A stretch of DNA of 64,000 nt, taken from the NCBI GenBank assembly GCA_964464595.1, contig CAYXGW010000017.1:1-64000 (forward strand). Reading direction: 5' to 3'. The translations under genes were made by a program, and so were the position numbers. Every line of letters starts with the position of its first letter. Within the stretch, counting starts at the first letter, position 1. Below the pieces are notes generated by a model that saw nothing but the letters and a program-made list of their open reading frames with translations, was not told where the DNA came from and made no database searches. Positions 8,285-17,874 of this stretch are shown here, piece by piece. Source of the stretch: JADFJB01 sp964464595 (GTDB taxonomy: Bacteria > Zhuqueibacterota > JdFR-76 > DREG01).

Positions 8285-9415
8285 TCATGAAAGGAATTTC
8301 TCAATTTCCGATAACTTGTCTTCACCATCTTTTTCACCCAATTCGATTAATTTGTGAAGATAGTCTTTCTGAAACATAACCATACTCAACCAATCGGGGC
8401 TGGAGGTTTTCCGGGAACCTTGTTTGCGCATCAAGTAACGAAACAGGGGTGGTAATTTGGGTTCGAATTGCAATGACAATTTGCCCAGGTCGACTGTCGG
8501 TCTCAGGGTAAAAAGTTCAATCAATCGCCTGCCATCACGCTTTTCCTCCGGTAGTTCCCTCAACAACCGATTCACTCTTTCCAGACGATCTGCGTCCTGA
8601 TCCAAAGAATCCAGGAAAACAGCATTCATTAAAACGCCCGCAATTTGAGATGGGGGCGGATAATCCTGAATAACCGGCAAATCGGCTTCTTCCTTTGATC
8701 TTGTATAGCGGGTTGAGATTGCCAAAATGCGGTCAGCGCCTAGATGGATTGCAGGAGAGAGCGGTGAATAAAGCCGGATTCCTCCGTCACCATGCCACTC
8801 ATTGTCGATTTTAACTGCGGGAAAAAAGACCGGAATAGCTCCCGAAGCCATCACATGATCAATCGTAAAAATGGTCTTTCTGCTAACTTGGTTGGGTCTT
8901 TTCCAATTTTGCAAACCGCAGCCCTGAGTCCATGTAATGGTCTGGCCAGTCATATAATTTGTGGTAGTAATTGCCAGAGCCTCGAAAGAAGTGTTGTTTA
9001 ATTTATTTTCAATTTCACTGAATTGACCCTTCTCGTTACTTAAGTGTTGCAATAAGAATTCGCGTAAAGGATTCGTATTTACCAGGCTTCTGATTCTTGG
9101 TTTTTTCGATCCTGCTCCCAGCAATAGGAAAACAATGGATTTAATCATACCAGTTAAAAGAGACTTTGTATCCACTCGAAATATTTTTTCAGGTGTAATT
9201 TCATTCCAGGTTTCAGTAAGTGCTTGAATGGCCTCGGTGCATGAACCCGGATGATTTGCGATAAACGAAGCATTAATAGCACCTGCAGACATTCCTGTAA
9301 TAATTGGAATTTGTAAGTCAGCAAAATATTTTGCTAAACTCTTCAAAAATCCAACCTGGTATGCGGCCCGAGCGCCGCCGCCGGTTAATACCAGGGCTAG
9401 TTTTCCATTCTTCAT
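8285..9415 (-). CDS. Patatin-like phospholipase
   Basis: A 376-aa lipid acyl hydrolase of the patatin family. The oxyanion-hole motif GGGARAAYQVG lies at residues 12-22, the nucleophile elbow GMSAG at 41-45 (Ser43), and the catalytic Asp in the DGG triplet of HGDGGIR near residue 209. The Ser-Asp dyad is therefore intact. No signal peptide, consistent with the cytoplasmic or membrane-associated bacterial forms. The C-terminal 120 residues are charged and helical. It is 18 nt downstream of the cupin gene. The substrate is presumably a phospholipid or acylglycerol. Confidence 0.9.
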   Translation of the reverse strand: MKNGKLALVLTGGGARAAYQVGFLKSLAKYFADLQIPIITGMSAGAINASFIANHPGSCTEAIQALTETWNEITPEKIFRVDTKSLLTGMIKSIVFLLLGAGSKKPRIRSLVNTNPLREFLLQHLSNEKGQFSEIENKLNNTSFEALAITTTNYMTGQTITWTQGCGLQNWKRPNQVSRKTIFTIDHVMASGAIPVFFPAVKIDNEWHGDGGIRLYSPLSPAIHLGADRILAISTRYTRSKEEADLPVIQDYPPPSQIAGVLMNAVFLDSLDQDADRLERVNRLLRELPEEKRDGRRLIELFTLRPTVDLGKLSLQFEPKLPPLFRYLMRKQGSRKTSSPDWLSMVMFQKDYLHKLIELGEKDGEDKLSEIEKFLS

Positions 9416-9433
9416 TTTAAAGAATACGAAGGT

Positions 9434-9754
9434 TTAGTTATCATTTTCTTCTACCAGGATCAATCTAACCGGACCGCCAATGGCCCGGGCTTTATGTTTT
9501 TCAGCATCCCCTTTTAGGATAAACACACCATCTCCGGATTCATATATTTGTTTTGTTCCATTGAAATCAATCTCAAGAATCCCTTCAAGTATATAACCGA
9601 TGTGGCCATTTTCGCACCAATCAGGTTCTCGAAATTGTTCATTAAATTCAACAAACCGTAATTGTCTGCCATTTCTTACAAAGGATTTGAATCGTACTCC
9701 CGGAGAAGGACTAACCCAATCCATTTTTTCAAAATTAACGCGCATTTTATCCAT
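9434..9754 (-). CDS. Small single-domain cupin protein
   Basis: A 106-aa protein of the cupin beta-barrel fold. The first cupin motif region is CENGHIGYILEGILEIDFNG and the second GDGVFILKGDAEKHKARA. Metal-binding residues are partial: His in GHIGY and His in EKHKA are seen, but the classic HxH of motif 1 is not, so metal binding is uncertain. Likely a cytoplasmic sensor, isomerase or dioxygenase-like protein of unknown substrate. First gene of a probable cupin-patatin-ATL unit. Divergent from the M23 gene across 236 nt, which must contain both promoters. Confidence 0.75.
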   Translation of the reverse strand: MDKMRVNFEKMDWVSPSPGVRFKSFVRNGRQLRFVEFNEQFREPDWCENGHIGYILEGILEIDFNGTKQIYESGDGVFILKGDAEKHKARAIGGPVRLILVEENDN

Positions 9755-9990
9755 TTTATTTTTAACCTGAAAGTACGAAATTAAATCCAGACAACATAAC
9801 TATATTTTGATCGATACCATAATTCGAGAAAAATCTAAAAATATCATGAAACCCAAATACACTAAATTGAGTTTTAGGGTTGTTCAAACAAAATTGCGAC
9901 TATGTTTCAAACTCCCTATATTTTGAATTCCATGATTGATGCCGAAAAAATACTAAGTTTTATTTAATGTAATAATTTATTTAAATCAAA

Positions 9991-12411
9991 ATGATTAAAT
10001 ACCAAAAAATCACAAAAGTGTTTGGATCACTGATTTTTCTATTTTTGGCCTGTTCTGTTTGCCTTTCTCAAGATTATTTATGGCCGACGAATGCAAGCAA
10101 GAACCTTACTTCTTCCTTTGCGGAAACACGTCCGAACCGATTTCACCCGGCCATAGACATAAAAACCTGGGGTAAAGAGGGCTACAAAGTTTTTGCAACT
10201 CGAAACGGTTATATCTGGAAAGTGAGAATATCCCCTTTTGGATATGGTAAAGTAATTTATCAAATTTTAGACACGGGTGAAATAGCACTTTACGCCCATT
10301 TGCAAAAGTTCTCTCCGTACTTAGAGAATGTTATGCGAAAAACCCAGAAGGCAAAACGACGACATTCCGTTACAAAAATTTTTAAGAAAAATGAATTCCC
10401 AATTCAAAAAGGAGATCTTATTGCTTTTACTGGCAGCACGGGAATCGGCTATCCTCATCTTCATTTTGAAATCAGAAATACTGATAATTTTCCTACGAAT
10501 CCTTTGCTAAAGGGATTCAAAATAAAAGATACCCTGGCACCTGTTCCAACCGCAATCGGTGTGGAGACAATGAATTTGGCATCTCAAATTAATGGTTGGT
10601 CTACTCCTCAGATTTTTCAATTGATTAGAAAGGGTAGAAATACATATACAGTAAAAAATCCAATTCAAATATGGGGAATAATCGGATTTTCAATTAGTGC
10701 TTATGATCAAGCTAACGGCGCTAGAAATAAATTTTCTCCTTACCAACTCATTACCTATTTAGATGGTGAAAAAATATTTCAAAGCACTTATAATAAGTAC
10801 TCATTTAGCCAAAATGCCCATGTGGTTCTTGATAGAAACAACTGGTTCTTATCAAATCATGGCAAATATTTTCATAACCTATTTGTGGAAAAGCTTAACA
10901 AGTTACCTTTTTATCATTCCTTCGATGCGGAGCAAGGAATTCTTTATACATTAGGTTATGCTGATAGCCTCTCTAAACAAACGAACTATTTATCATGGCT
11001 TCTGCCTGAACCGTTATCCTCTTCTCCAATGGCAGAATTCGATAACCTCTACTTACAGATTCTCCGTAAACCTTTTACAATTTTACAGCCGGGAGATCAT
11101 TCACTAAAAATAGATCTTTTGGATTATTTTGGCAATAAAACTATTATTCATGTTCCTATTATTGCCGGGCAAAAACCAAAGCCTGAGAAACAATGGATAA
11201 ACCCATCCGAAATAGCCGAACTCATTGAGAAAGAGGGCCAAAATATTTTCTGGCATTATTTGGATTTAAAAAGTCATTGGCAAACCTTAAATCCGGATAA
11301 TGATTATGATTTTCTTAAAGCTAATTTAGCCACAATGGGAAAAGGTACTTATGGCACCAACCATTTTGATTTTTTGCAACCAACCATTAAAATAGCAAAA
11401 ACCAACAGCCAGGGGATAGAATATTTCCCCCAATTTATAGTACCGGAAAACTTTGTTTATGATAATGAAAATATTAATCTGGAATTAATAGTAAAAGATC
11501 CCTTTGCAGTGGTTGAAATTTCGAGTCAAAATCCTATTTTAACTCCATTACTACTTCATATGAGGAATAAAAACACCGGATTTAAGGAATTGGAATTGAC
11601 GACTCACAACTTATATAAATTTAGCGCCTGGTTTCCGGCATACGAACTCGCAGAAGACTCCACAACTTTTGTTCTTTACTCAAAGCAGGATGTAATTAAA
11701 AAGCCCATAATTCAAAAAAGCTATTTTTATCATCGAATTCCGGTGGATCAAAAATATAGGTTATCTTTACCGGGCTTAAATGGTGAATTGAATTTTCCGG
11801 CAGATGTTAGTAATCGCAATATCTATCTTTCATTGGAGCAAGTCCCCAGAAGTGATTTTGGAATATCCGTTCCCGGTGATTCAATTTCGCCTGTTTTCAG
11901 GGTAAATCCACCCAGCGCCGGTTTCTTAAAGAATATTGAGCTTTCAATTCCGGTATCCAGTGATATTGACAGTATCCAGCAAATTGGAATTTACACACCT
12001 AATTTACGTAAGAAAAAATGGAATTTTATTAGCAATCAATATGACAGTAAAAATCATAAGTTTAAAGCACGATTAATTTCTATCAGCAGGTTTACGCTTT
12101 TGCGAGATGATGAACCTCCAAAAGTACGCCTTATTTATCCCGCAAATGGAAAAACCACAAGTAATTCGAAACCAACTATTCGCATCCATTATTCAGATAA
12201 CTTATCAAAGATTGGAAGCGAAGATGATTTTGAGATGCTTCTCGATGGACAATTTTATATAGGTGAATTAGATCCGGAGGTTAATCAAATAAAGTATGCC
12301 ATAGAAAAGCCGTTATCAAACGGTTGGCATAAAATAGATTTTTGGATTCAAGATCGAGCAGGAAATCGAACCAATCGTTCCTACAGTTTTAGAGTAGAAA
12401 ACACAAAATGA
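9991..12411 (+). CDS. M23-family endopeptidase with Ig-like C-terminus
   Basis: An 806-aa exported LytM-type protein with a signal peptide of about 27 residues ending in CLSQ. The metallopeptidase domain spans about residues 30-175, with intact zinc ligands in HPAIDI (H52, D56) and HLHFE (H156, H158). YAHLQ precedes them as in active members. The remaining 600 residues are beta-rich. They include a region with ZU5-like or DUF-type segments near 610-700 and a C-terminal Ig-like domain from about 715 (DDEPPKVRLIYPANG onward, ending RAGNRTNRSYSFRVE). Likely a periplasmic peptidoglycan endopeptidase or its regulator. The stop overlaps the rhomboid start by four bases (ATGA), so the two are translationally coupled. 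Confidence 0.85.
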   Translation: MIKYQKITKVFGSLIFLFLACSVCLSQDYLWPTNASKNLTSSFAETRPNRFHPAIDIKTWGKEGYKVFATRNGYIWKVRISPFGYGKVIYQILDTGEIALYAHLQKFSPYLENVMRKTQKAKRRHSVTKIFKKNEFPIQKGDLIAFTGSTGIGYPHLHFEIRNTDNFPTNPLLKGFKIKDTLAPVPTAIGVETMNLASQINGWSTPQIFQLIRKGRNTYTVKNPIQIWGIIGFSISAYDQANGARNKFSPYQLITYLDGEKIFQSTYNKYSFSQNAHVVLDRNNWFLSNHGKYFHNLFVEKLNKLPFYHSFDAEQGILYTLGYADSLSKQTNYLSWLLPEPLSSSPMAEFDNLYLQILRKPFTILQPGDHSLKIDLLDYFGNKTIIHVPIIAGQKPKPEKQWINPSEIAELIEKEGQNIFWHYLDLKSHWQTLNPDNDYDFLKANLATMGKGTYGTNHFDFLQPTIKIAKTNSQGIEYFPQFIVPENFVYDNENINLELIVKDPFAVVEISSQNPILTPLLLHMRNKNTGFKELELTTHNLYKFSAWFPAYELAEDSTTFVLYSKQDVIKKPIIQKSYFYHRIPVDQKYRLSLPGLNGELNFPADVSNRNIYLSLEQVPRSDFGISVPGDSISPVFRVNPPSAGFLKNIELSIPVSSDIDSIQQIGIYTPNLRKKKWNFISNQYDSKNHKFKARLISISRFTLLRDDEPPKVRLIYPANGKTTSNSKPTIRIHYSDNLSKIGSEDDFEMLLDGQFYIGELDPEVNQIKYAIEKPLSNGWHKIDFWIQDRAGNRTNRSYSFRVENTK

Positions 12412-13097
12412 TTCCCCTAAATGATGAAAATCCTACGCAAATCATTCCCTTTGTAACTTATACAATAATAACAGTAAATATTTTGGTGTTTTTTAACCAG
12501 TTTCTTTTCGAAGGAAGTGAATTTGTTATTAAATATGGAACAATACCTTATGAAATAACACACTTCAGGGAAATTGCATCGAGACCTGAACTCCAAACAC
12601 CTTTTGCCAATATCCTTACACTTTTCACATCTATGTTTATCCACGGTGGATTCTTCCACCTTGCAAGCAACATGCTATTTTTATGGATTTTCGGAGATAA
12701 CGTAGAGGAGCTAATGGGATCGTTTCGGTTCTTGCTATTTTACGTGCTTACAGGCCTTATTGCATCGCTTGCTCAAATTATTATAGCACCATCCTCCACA
12801 ATACCTATGGTTGGAGCAAGTGGAGCTATTTCCGGAATTTTGGGTGCCTATTTCTTAAAATTTCCAAAAGCCAAAATAAAAGTACTCATTATCTTTTTCT
12901 TTTTTATTCAGGTAATATCAGTCCCTGCTGTCATAGTTTTGGGATTCTGGATCCTCATGCAAATTATGAGTGGGTTCACTTCTCTTGATGCATTGGATAT
13001 GGGGGGAGTTGCCTGGTTTGCACATATCGGAGGCTTTGTCGCTGGATTAATTTTTGTAAATAAGTTCCAAAAACGCAAAGTGCAAATTTGGTATTGA
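12408..13097 (+). CDS. Rhomboid-family intramembrane serine protease
   Basis: A 229-aa polytopic protein. The catalytic Ser lies in VGASGAISG (Ser138) and the catalytic His in FAHIGGFVAGL (His206). The L1-loop HGGFFHLASNMLFLWIFGD signature is complete, giving six membrane helices. Rhomboids cleave transmembrane substrates near their membrane entry. The overlap with the M23 gene suggests the two are expressed in fixed ratio, perhaps in envelope maintenance; the substrate is unknown. Confidence 0.93.
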   Translation: MIPLNDENPTQIIPFVTYTIITVNILVFFNQFLFEGSEFVIKYGTIPYEITHFREIASRPELQTPFANILTLFTSMFIHGGFFHLASNMLFLWIFGDNVEELMGSFRFLLFYVLTGLIASLAQIIIAPSSTIPMVGASGAISGILGAYFLKFPKAKIKVLIIFFFFIQVISVPAVIVLGFWILMQIMSGFTSLDALDMGGVAWFAHIGGFVAGLIFVNKFQKRKVQIWY

Positions 13098-13189
13098 TTT
13101 AGTGAATCTAGTCTCGATATATTGTCATTTATTCGATTTAACAATTTATGAATTCCGAATATTTTTCTATGGAACAAATAATGATGTAC

Positions 13190-13220
13190 AAAAAAAAGCC
13201 CCCAGCTTTCGCCGGAGGCT
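13190..13220 (-). terminator. Rho-independent terminator of the response-regulator gene
   Basis: On the minus strand, AGCCTCCGGC and GCTGGGGGCT pair over 10 bp (two G-U pairs) around a GAAA loop, followed immediately by a run of eight T. It lies 30 nt beyond the regulator's stop codon. On the plus strand no T-run follows, so it would not serve the rhomboid gene well. Confidence 0.85.
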
Positions 13221-13250
13221 CCTTGGGAGGAAGAATACTTTGTGGATCAT

Positions 13251-13931
13251 TTAAATAAATCGATATCCTACACCATGTATCGTTTGTATGTAGTTAGATG
13301 GATAACGAATTTCGCCTAGCTTTTCTCTTAATCTTTTAATATGAACATCAACAGTACGATTCGTGACATATACTTTTTTGCCCCAAACTCTTTCCAGGAT
13401 TTCAGTACGAGAAAAAATACTTTCACGCCGTGATGCTAATAAGTAGAGCAATTTGAACTGAATATAAGTTAAGTCTATTTGTTCGCCATCCTTCTTCACT
13501 CGGTGAGCATCCAGGTCAATTTCGAGATCTCGAACTTTAATGTGATTATGCCCATTCTTCAATCTTCTGATAAGTGCGTCTGTTCTTGCTACAATCTCTC
13601 GAACAGAATTCTCCGCATGAATGACGTCGTCAGCACCCATTTCAAATGCATGTATTAATTCATTCTCGTCGTTTAATTCACAGTGAAGAATGACTCCAAT
13701 ATTTTGAGTCAATTGGTCGGTTTTTAATTCTTTGCTAATCTTCCAACCGTTTTTATCTTGCAGATTGTAATCCATAAGGATAAGAAGCGGAAGATCATTT
13801 GTAACGTAATCCAATACTTCTTGCCCTGTACGTTTAAACATAATGTCGTACCCTTTTTGTCTCAATATTCTACTTACAGAGTTTTTGCTTTCATTCTCTG
13901 GAAGTGCAATTAATATTCTTTCGTTTTCCAT
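13251..13931 (-). CDS. OmpR-family regulator with degenerate receiver
   Basis: A 226-aa DNA-binding response regulator. The C-terminal winged helix (about 128-226) is canonical (FKLLYLLASRRESIFSRTEIL, RTVDVHIKRLREKLG, IHGVGYRF). The receiver keeps Asp54 in LILMDYNL but lacks other parts of the phosphorylation site. The acidic pair after strand 1 is Leu-Pro (ILIALPENE), the conserved Thr/Ser of strand 4 is His-Cys (ILHCE), and the invariant Lys of strand 5 is not present (DDVIHAEN in place of xKPF). Phosphorylation-dependent switching therefore seems impaired. No partner kinase is adjacent. A terminator follows. Confidence 0.9.
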   Translation of the reverse strand: MENERILIALPENESKNSVSRILRQKGYDIMFKRTGQEVLDYVTNDLPLLILMDYNLQDKNGWKISKELKTDQLTQNIGVILHCELNDENELIHAFEMGADDVIHAENSVREIVARTDALIRRLKNGHNHIKVRDLEIDLDAHRVKKDGEQIDLTYIQFKLLYLLASRRESIFSRTEILERVWGKKVYVTNRTVDVHIKRLREKLGEIRYPSNYIQTIHGVGYRFI

Positions 13932-14228
13932 GATCTACCACCTTATGTTAAATTTTGGTAATTTGTTTTGTTTTACTGTAATCATTGCAATGAGTGTGCC
14001 AAAAATACCATTTTGAAACAGTAAAAACTTAATAAATGTAATTTTTAACAATACTATATTCAGTTCAACAAATTGTTTTTAAATGGTTTACAACTTTATT
14101 ACAATTTGTTTATGAAAATGGAAATAATTACAATCTCTTAATATTTAAAGTCAATTTGATTTATATAGGTGGTGGAAAAATGACCATTTGGTTAAAAAAT
14201 GATCATTTTGTGTAAATTGGTTAAATGG

Positions 14229-15848
14229 CTAGAACCTCCAGTTTATATCCAAAGAGAATATAGAACTGCGTGAATCATTGTGCTCAATTTCCCGATCTTT
14301 GTCCAAGTCATATTGCATGATCAAAGTAATTTCAAGGGGGTTTATTACTTGATAGGATATATACAATAATGTGCTATTTTGGGATCTATTTGTGTAAAGA
14401 CTAAAACCCGGGATAGGCTCATCACCTGCATCGGGATAGGAATTAAACAAAAATGTGTGGCTCAGACTGCAGAGCAAGTTTTTAAAGTTGAAAAAATCCA
14501 GTGACAACAATAAACCCTGGGATAAAGTATTTTGACTGATGAGTAAATTCGATTGCTGAACCTCATTTCTATTATATTCTTTTGATTCCAGAATATAATT
14601 GATACCCAAATTGAGTTGGTTCGAAAAGTCAAATAAAAATCCGGGTTCAAATCTCAGGTAAGTAAAATCCGGTGTATATAAATAGGTATCAGGATGATCT
14701 CGAAGAATAATCTCCCCTGATAGTTTTAACGAGACTGACCGAATTAGACTTTGACTTACATTTAATGTAATAAAATGTTGTCGGAAATCCGTTAGAAACG
14801 ACGAATCCGAGTTTACTTGTGTATATTTCATATCCCGGAATTGGTACCAGCCCAAAAAGGAAGTATTCAACGAAGAATTAAAAGAGTGTTGAATACTGAA
14901 TCTCTGATCTACATAATCATAAAGTTGAAATGTTTTTTGAATCCTTTGATCGATGGTGAAATCAATTGTTAACCGGCTATTGAAAAAATCAGAAGTTCTT
15001 AACGATGTTTGAAATTCGTTTTTCTGGAATGTCGGAAACGATTCTGATTCATTATCATATCTTCTATATTGGAATTCATCCCCAATTGATAAGCTCAGAT
15101 CATTGCCAAACTTCTTCTCAAAATAGAAATTTGAAATGCTTTGCCAATACTCGATAGGAAAGCTCCGTTTATAGCTGAGTCCATCGAATAGCTGACCAAA
15201 GCTTATTTCAAAACCGGTATTAAAATTCTTAGTAAATTGTGATCGAGTTTGCCAGGACGTATAATCACGGCTTACTTTCATCAATCCGTCTAACTCAACT
15301 TCATGATTATTAACTTGGTAACTGCCCCATCCCAGGCGAAATCCACTGTAAGGATTGTTTTGACTATCGATGAAAGTGCTGTCACTAAGCCCAAATGTCA
15401 GGTTATACTGCTGCTCACTAAAATCCATTCCAAAGATAATCTCAGTAGTGAATCTATCAATTGATGATTCAAAAGATTCATCTAAAGATGCTAATTGGTT
15501 GTGTATTATTGAATGACTACTTTGCTCTTCGGCACGTTCAATAATTTCGTCCAAATAAATCAAGGCAAGATCGTAATCCTCTTTATCTGCCGCATCTTTG
15601 CTAAATTGTTTCAATTCAATTAGCTCTGTAAAAATTTCATATAATGCAAACTCCGCCCATCTCATTTCTACATTCAGGTTTTGAATTTCATACTTAAGAA
15701 TCGGATCAACTACTTCTTCATCCTGGTTTTTTTCATTTTTATTTTGACCATAAAGATGAGGTAATTCAAATTGGGAAATTAATAAAAAAAGGGATAAGTA
15801 ATATAGCCAGAATATACTAGAAAAGAGCGTGGGAGATTTGAACTTCAT
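14229..15848 (-). CDS. Outer-membrane beta-barrel-like protein
   Basis: About 539 aa with an N-terminal hydrophobic segment (IFWLYYLSLFLLISQF) likely acting as a signal peptide. A charged helical segment spans about 40-110. From about residue 130 there are some 25 alternating amphipathic strands rich in aromatic residues and ending in Phe (SLDINWRF), typical of barrels recognised by BAM. I choose the ATG at 15848; a TTG four codons upstream is also in frame, and neither has a strong ribosome binding site. It is last in an operon with a helical-repeat protein and a lipoprotein, so the three may build one envelope structure. No family recognised. Confidence 0.65.
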   Translation of the reverse strand: MKFKSPTLFSSIFWLYYLSLFLLISQFELPHLYGQNKNEKNQDEEVVDPILKYEIQNLNVEMRWAEFALYEIFTELIELKQFSKDAADKEDYDLALIYLDEIIERAEEQSSHSIIHNQLASLDESFESSIDRFTTEIIFGMDFSEQQYNLTFGLSDSTFIDSQNNPYSGFRLGWGSYQVNNHEVELDGLMKVSRDYTSWQTRSQFTKNFNTGFEISFGQLFDGLSYKRSFPIEYWQSISNFYFEKKFGNDLSLSIGDEFQYRRYDNESESFPTFQKNEFQTSLRTSDFFNSRLTIDFTIDQRIQKTFQLYDYVDQRFSIQHSFNSSLNTSFLGWYQFRDMKYTQVNSDSSFLTDFRQHFITLNVSQSLIRSVSLKLSGEIILRDHPDTYLYTPDFTYLRFEPGFLFDFSNQLNLGINYILESKEYNRNEVQQSNLLISQNTLSQGLLLSLDFFNFKNLLCSLSHTFLFNSYPDAGDEPIPGFSLYTNRSQNSTLLYISYQVINPLEITLIMQYDLDKDREIEHNDSRSSIFSLDINWRF

Positions 15849-15868
15849 TTGCTTGCCCAAAACACAGC

Positions 15869-17431
15869 TTACTGCTTTTGATGTTTTTCAATTCGGTCTA
15901 TAAGTTGAAGACCTACTCGGGAAATTTCTAACACCATTTCATATTTTTCAGAATTTTTCTCATTTAATGTCAATTGATAAATCTCTGTTTCCAACGCAAA
16001 CCAGGCAAGGGTGAATGGATCGGTGCTATTGCCAAATTGAGTTTGTAATTCGCGATGTTTCTGTTCAAACCTGGCAAAAGCAGTGCCTGCTTCAATCCTG
16101 AGGTTATCAACTTGTGCATTATTGGATAGTTGAGTTTTTACACTAAGTACAAATTTGGTTGCAGTAAATAGTTTTGCTGTTGCAAGAATTTTATTGCCAT
16201 TTGCATATGCGTGTTGACTTTCCACTAAAAACCGACGAGCGTTTATTAGGATGTTTTCAAAGTATTGATTTTGGCTGTTCTGTACCTGAAGTTCGATTTT
16301 TCTTAGCAAATTGCTAAACAGATCCAATTCTTGCTCAAACCTGTTACGGATGTTTACATCCTCTTTTCCGGACAGTTTTGATATTTTACTGACAATCCGT
16401 TTTGCCAGTCTGACTTTCTGTACAGCCTGGGAGTAATCTCCGGCATCATATGAGCGAGATGCATCTGAATATACCTGTTGAGCCTGTCGATATAGCTTGT
16501 TCTGTTGAGAAATGGGATTTTCATGTAACGACCTCCCGACAGAATTCATCAATTCTTTTACTTGCTGCAATTCCTCAAATGCGGCTTGCTTCAAATTGTG
16601 TAGTGCAGCAGTTATGGATGGAGGCTTGCATACATCAATCGCCCTTAGAGTTAGCCGAGTGCCCCAGCCATAATGTTCAATAGCCCTTTTAAGTTCACGC
16701 CGGTTAAAGGCGGCTACAGCCTGTTTTTGTTGATTTAAAGCTTGTTTGTATAATTCACGGCAAAGTTTCTGATCTTTGCTATTGCTAAGATCAAACTTAC
16801 GATCTCCGACCAGCAGACCCTGAATTCGGTTTATTAATTGCTCATAATTGGCCTTTGCCTCCAGGTAAGAAGTGTATAATTTATCCCCTCCAGCCCACGA
16901 TAATAAATCCCAAGCTTTATCGATATTGAATTTGGCTACATGATAAAACCCTACGGCTTTCTCAATATTCTGACGTTTAACTGCGCCGTCAGCTTCATTC
17001 TTGTTCTTCTGAGCCAGTTGCAGAAATCTCTGTGCTTTTTGATTGAAATTACTTTGCAGCACATTTTTTACCATCCGAATTTTATCTTCCAATTCTTGCT
17101 TCAAGATAGTAATTGGGCCTCGAAAAACCAGTGTCATCGCACGATCTATGAGTATCTTAGCAGTTTGTATCTCCTGGGCCGCAAGTCTGAACTGTTTATT
17201 ATCGAGAGCATGAATCGCTTTTGTAATAAGTACTTCAATTTTTTGGATAAGATCATTAACTCTATTATTTGGGTATTGTTTGTTAATGTCTTTAAGAAAC
17301 TCCAATTGACCCTTTACAATCTCGATAGATTGTCGGGAACTTACATCTGTTGGTTGAGCATCAATAGATGTTGCGAATAACATTAACAAAATGATAAGAG
17401 ACATTAGTGATTTTAAGAATCTAGAAGGCAT
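15869..17431 (-). CDS. Exported helical-repeat protein
   Basis: A 520-aa product with signal peptide (FLKSLMSLIILLMLFATSIDAQ region). Beyond it the protein is almost entirely helical. It shows recurring hairpins of about 85-100 residues, each including an (F/Y)xxAxxxxxxAKxxxxKA pattern (KQFRLAAQEIQTAKILIDRA, VGFYHVAKFNIDKAWD, DYSQAVQKVRLAKRIVSK, ANGNKILATAKLFTATKFV), reminiscent of TPR or FIVAR-like repeats. Probably a periplasmic scaffold. The spacing is 18 nt to the upstream lipoprotein gene and about 20 nt to the downstream barrel gene, supporting one transcript. Function unknown. Confidence 0.65.
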   Translation of the reverse strand: MPSRFLKSLMSLIILLMLFATSIDAQPTDVSSRQSIEIVKGQLEFLKDINKQYPNNRVNDLIQKIEVLITKAIHALDNKQFRLAAQEIQTAKILIDRAMTLVFRGPITILKQELEDKIRMVKNVLQSNFNQKAQRFLQLAQKNKNEADGAVKRQNIEKAVGFYHVAKFNIDKAWDLLSWAGGDKLYTSYLEAKANYEQLINRIQGLLVGDRKFDLSNSKDQKLCRELYKQALNQQKQAVAAFNRRELKRAIEHYGWGTRLTLRAIDVCKPPSITAALHNLKQAAFEELQQVKELMNSVGRSLHENPISQQNKLYRQAQQVYSDASRSYDAGDYSQAVQKVRLAKRIVSKISKLSGKEDVNIRNRFEQELDLFSNLLRKIELQVQNSQNQYFENILINARRFLVESQHAYANGNKILATAKLFTATKFVLSVKTQLSNNAQVDNLRIEAGTAFARFEQKHRELQTQFGNSTDPFTLAWFALETEIYQLTLNEKNSEKYEMVLEISRVGLQLIDRIEKHQKQ

Positions 17432-17449
17432 TTCGATTTTCCTGTCTTT

Positions 17450-17752
17450 TTACTTCCAGTGTCCCGGAATCCATCGATAACCTAAACGGGAGTTTTTCCA
17501 ATGACCTGGAACCCATTTATTATTTTTTTGAGGTTTTACCCATTTACCTTTAGCCCAAACATATTTGTTGCCATTCCATCTCCAAACCCCGGCAATCCAG
17601 ACGGCATTGACAAAAGGCCTTGCCGGACGAACATCGGCTCTTTTAGCCGGTGGCGCTGTTTTTACATAAACTGTGCGAGTTGCACATCCCTCCAAACTTA
17701 AACTAGTTAAACTTGTAATCATTAATATTGTTAACATTGATCTGATTTTCAT
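17450..17752 (-). CDS. YXWxGxW-like repeat lipoprotein
   Basis: A 100-aa lipoprotein: signal peptide ending in a lipobox LEGC (Cys22), then a short basic linker. Three Trp/Gly-rich units follow (VWIAGVWRWNG, VWAKGKWV, WVPGHW ... WIPGHW). This resembles the small YXWxGxW/BcpO-type lipoproteins whose repeats end in GHW. Tethered to a membrane by lipid. It is the first gene of the three-gene envelope operon 17752-14229. The function of such proteins is unknown; many are envelope-stress or cell-wall associated. Confidence 0.75.
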   Translation of the reverse strand: MKIRSMLTILMITSLTSLSLEGCATRTVYVKTAPPAKRADVRPARPFVNAVWIAGVWRWNGNKYVWAKGKWVKPQKNNKWVPGHWKNSRLGYRWIPGHWK

Positions 17753-17874
17753 TTTCTAACTCCAGTTGCTGATAATAAATTTATAAGAACAAAATCCAAA
17801 AGGCAAATCAAGTTCAAATTCCATACCTCAAGAGCGCCCCCATCCATGGAAGCGCCATGAGATATGAATTTCAG

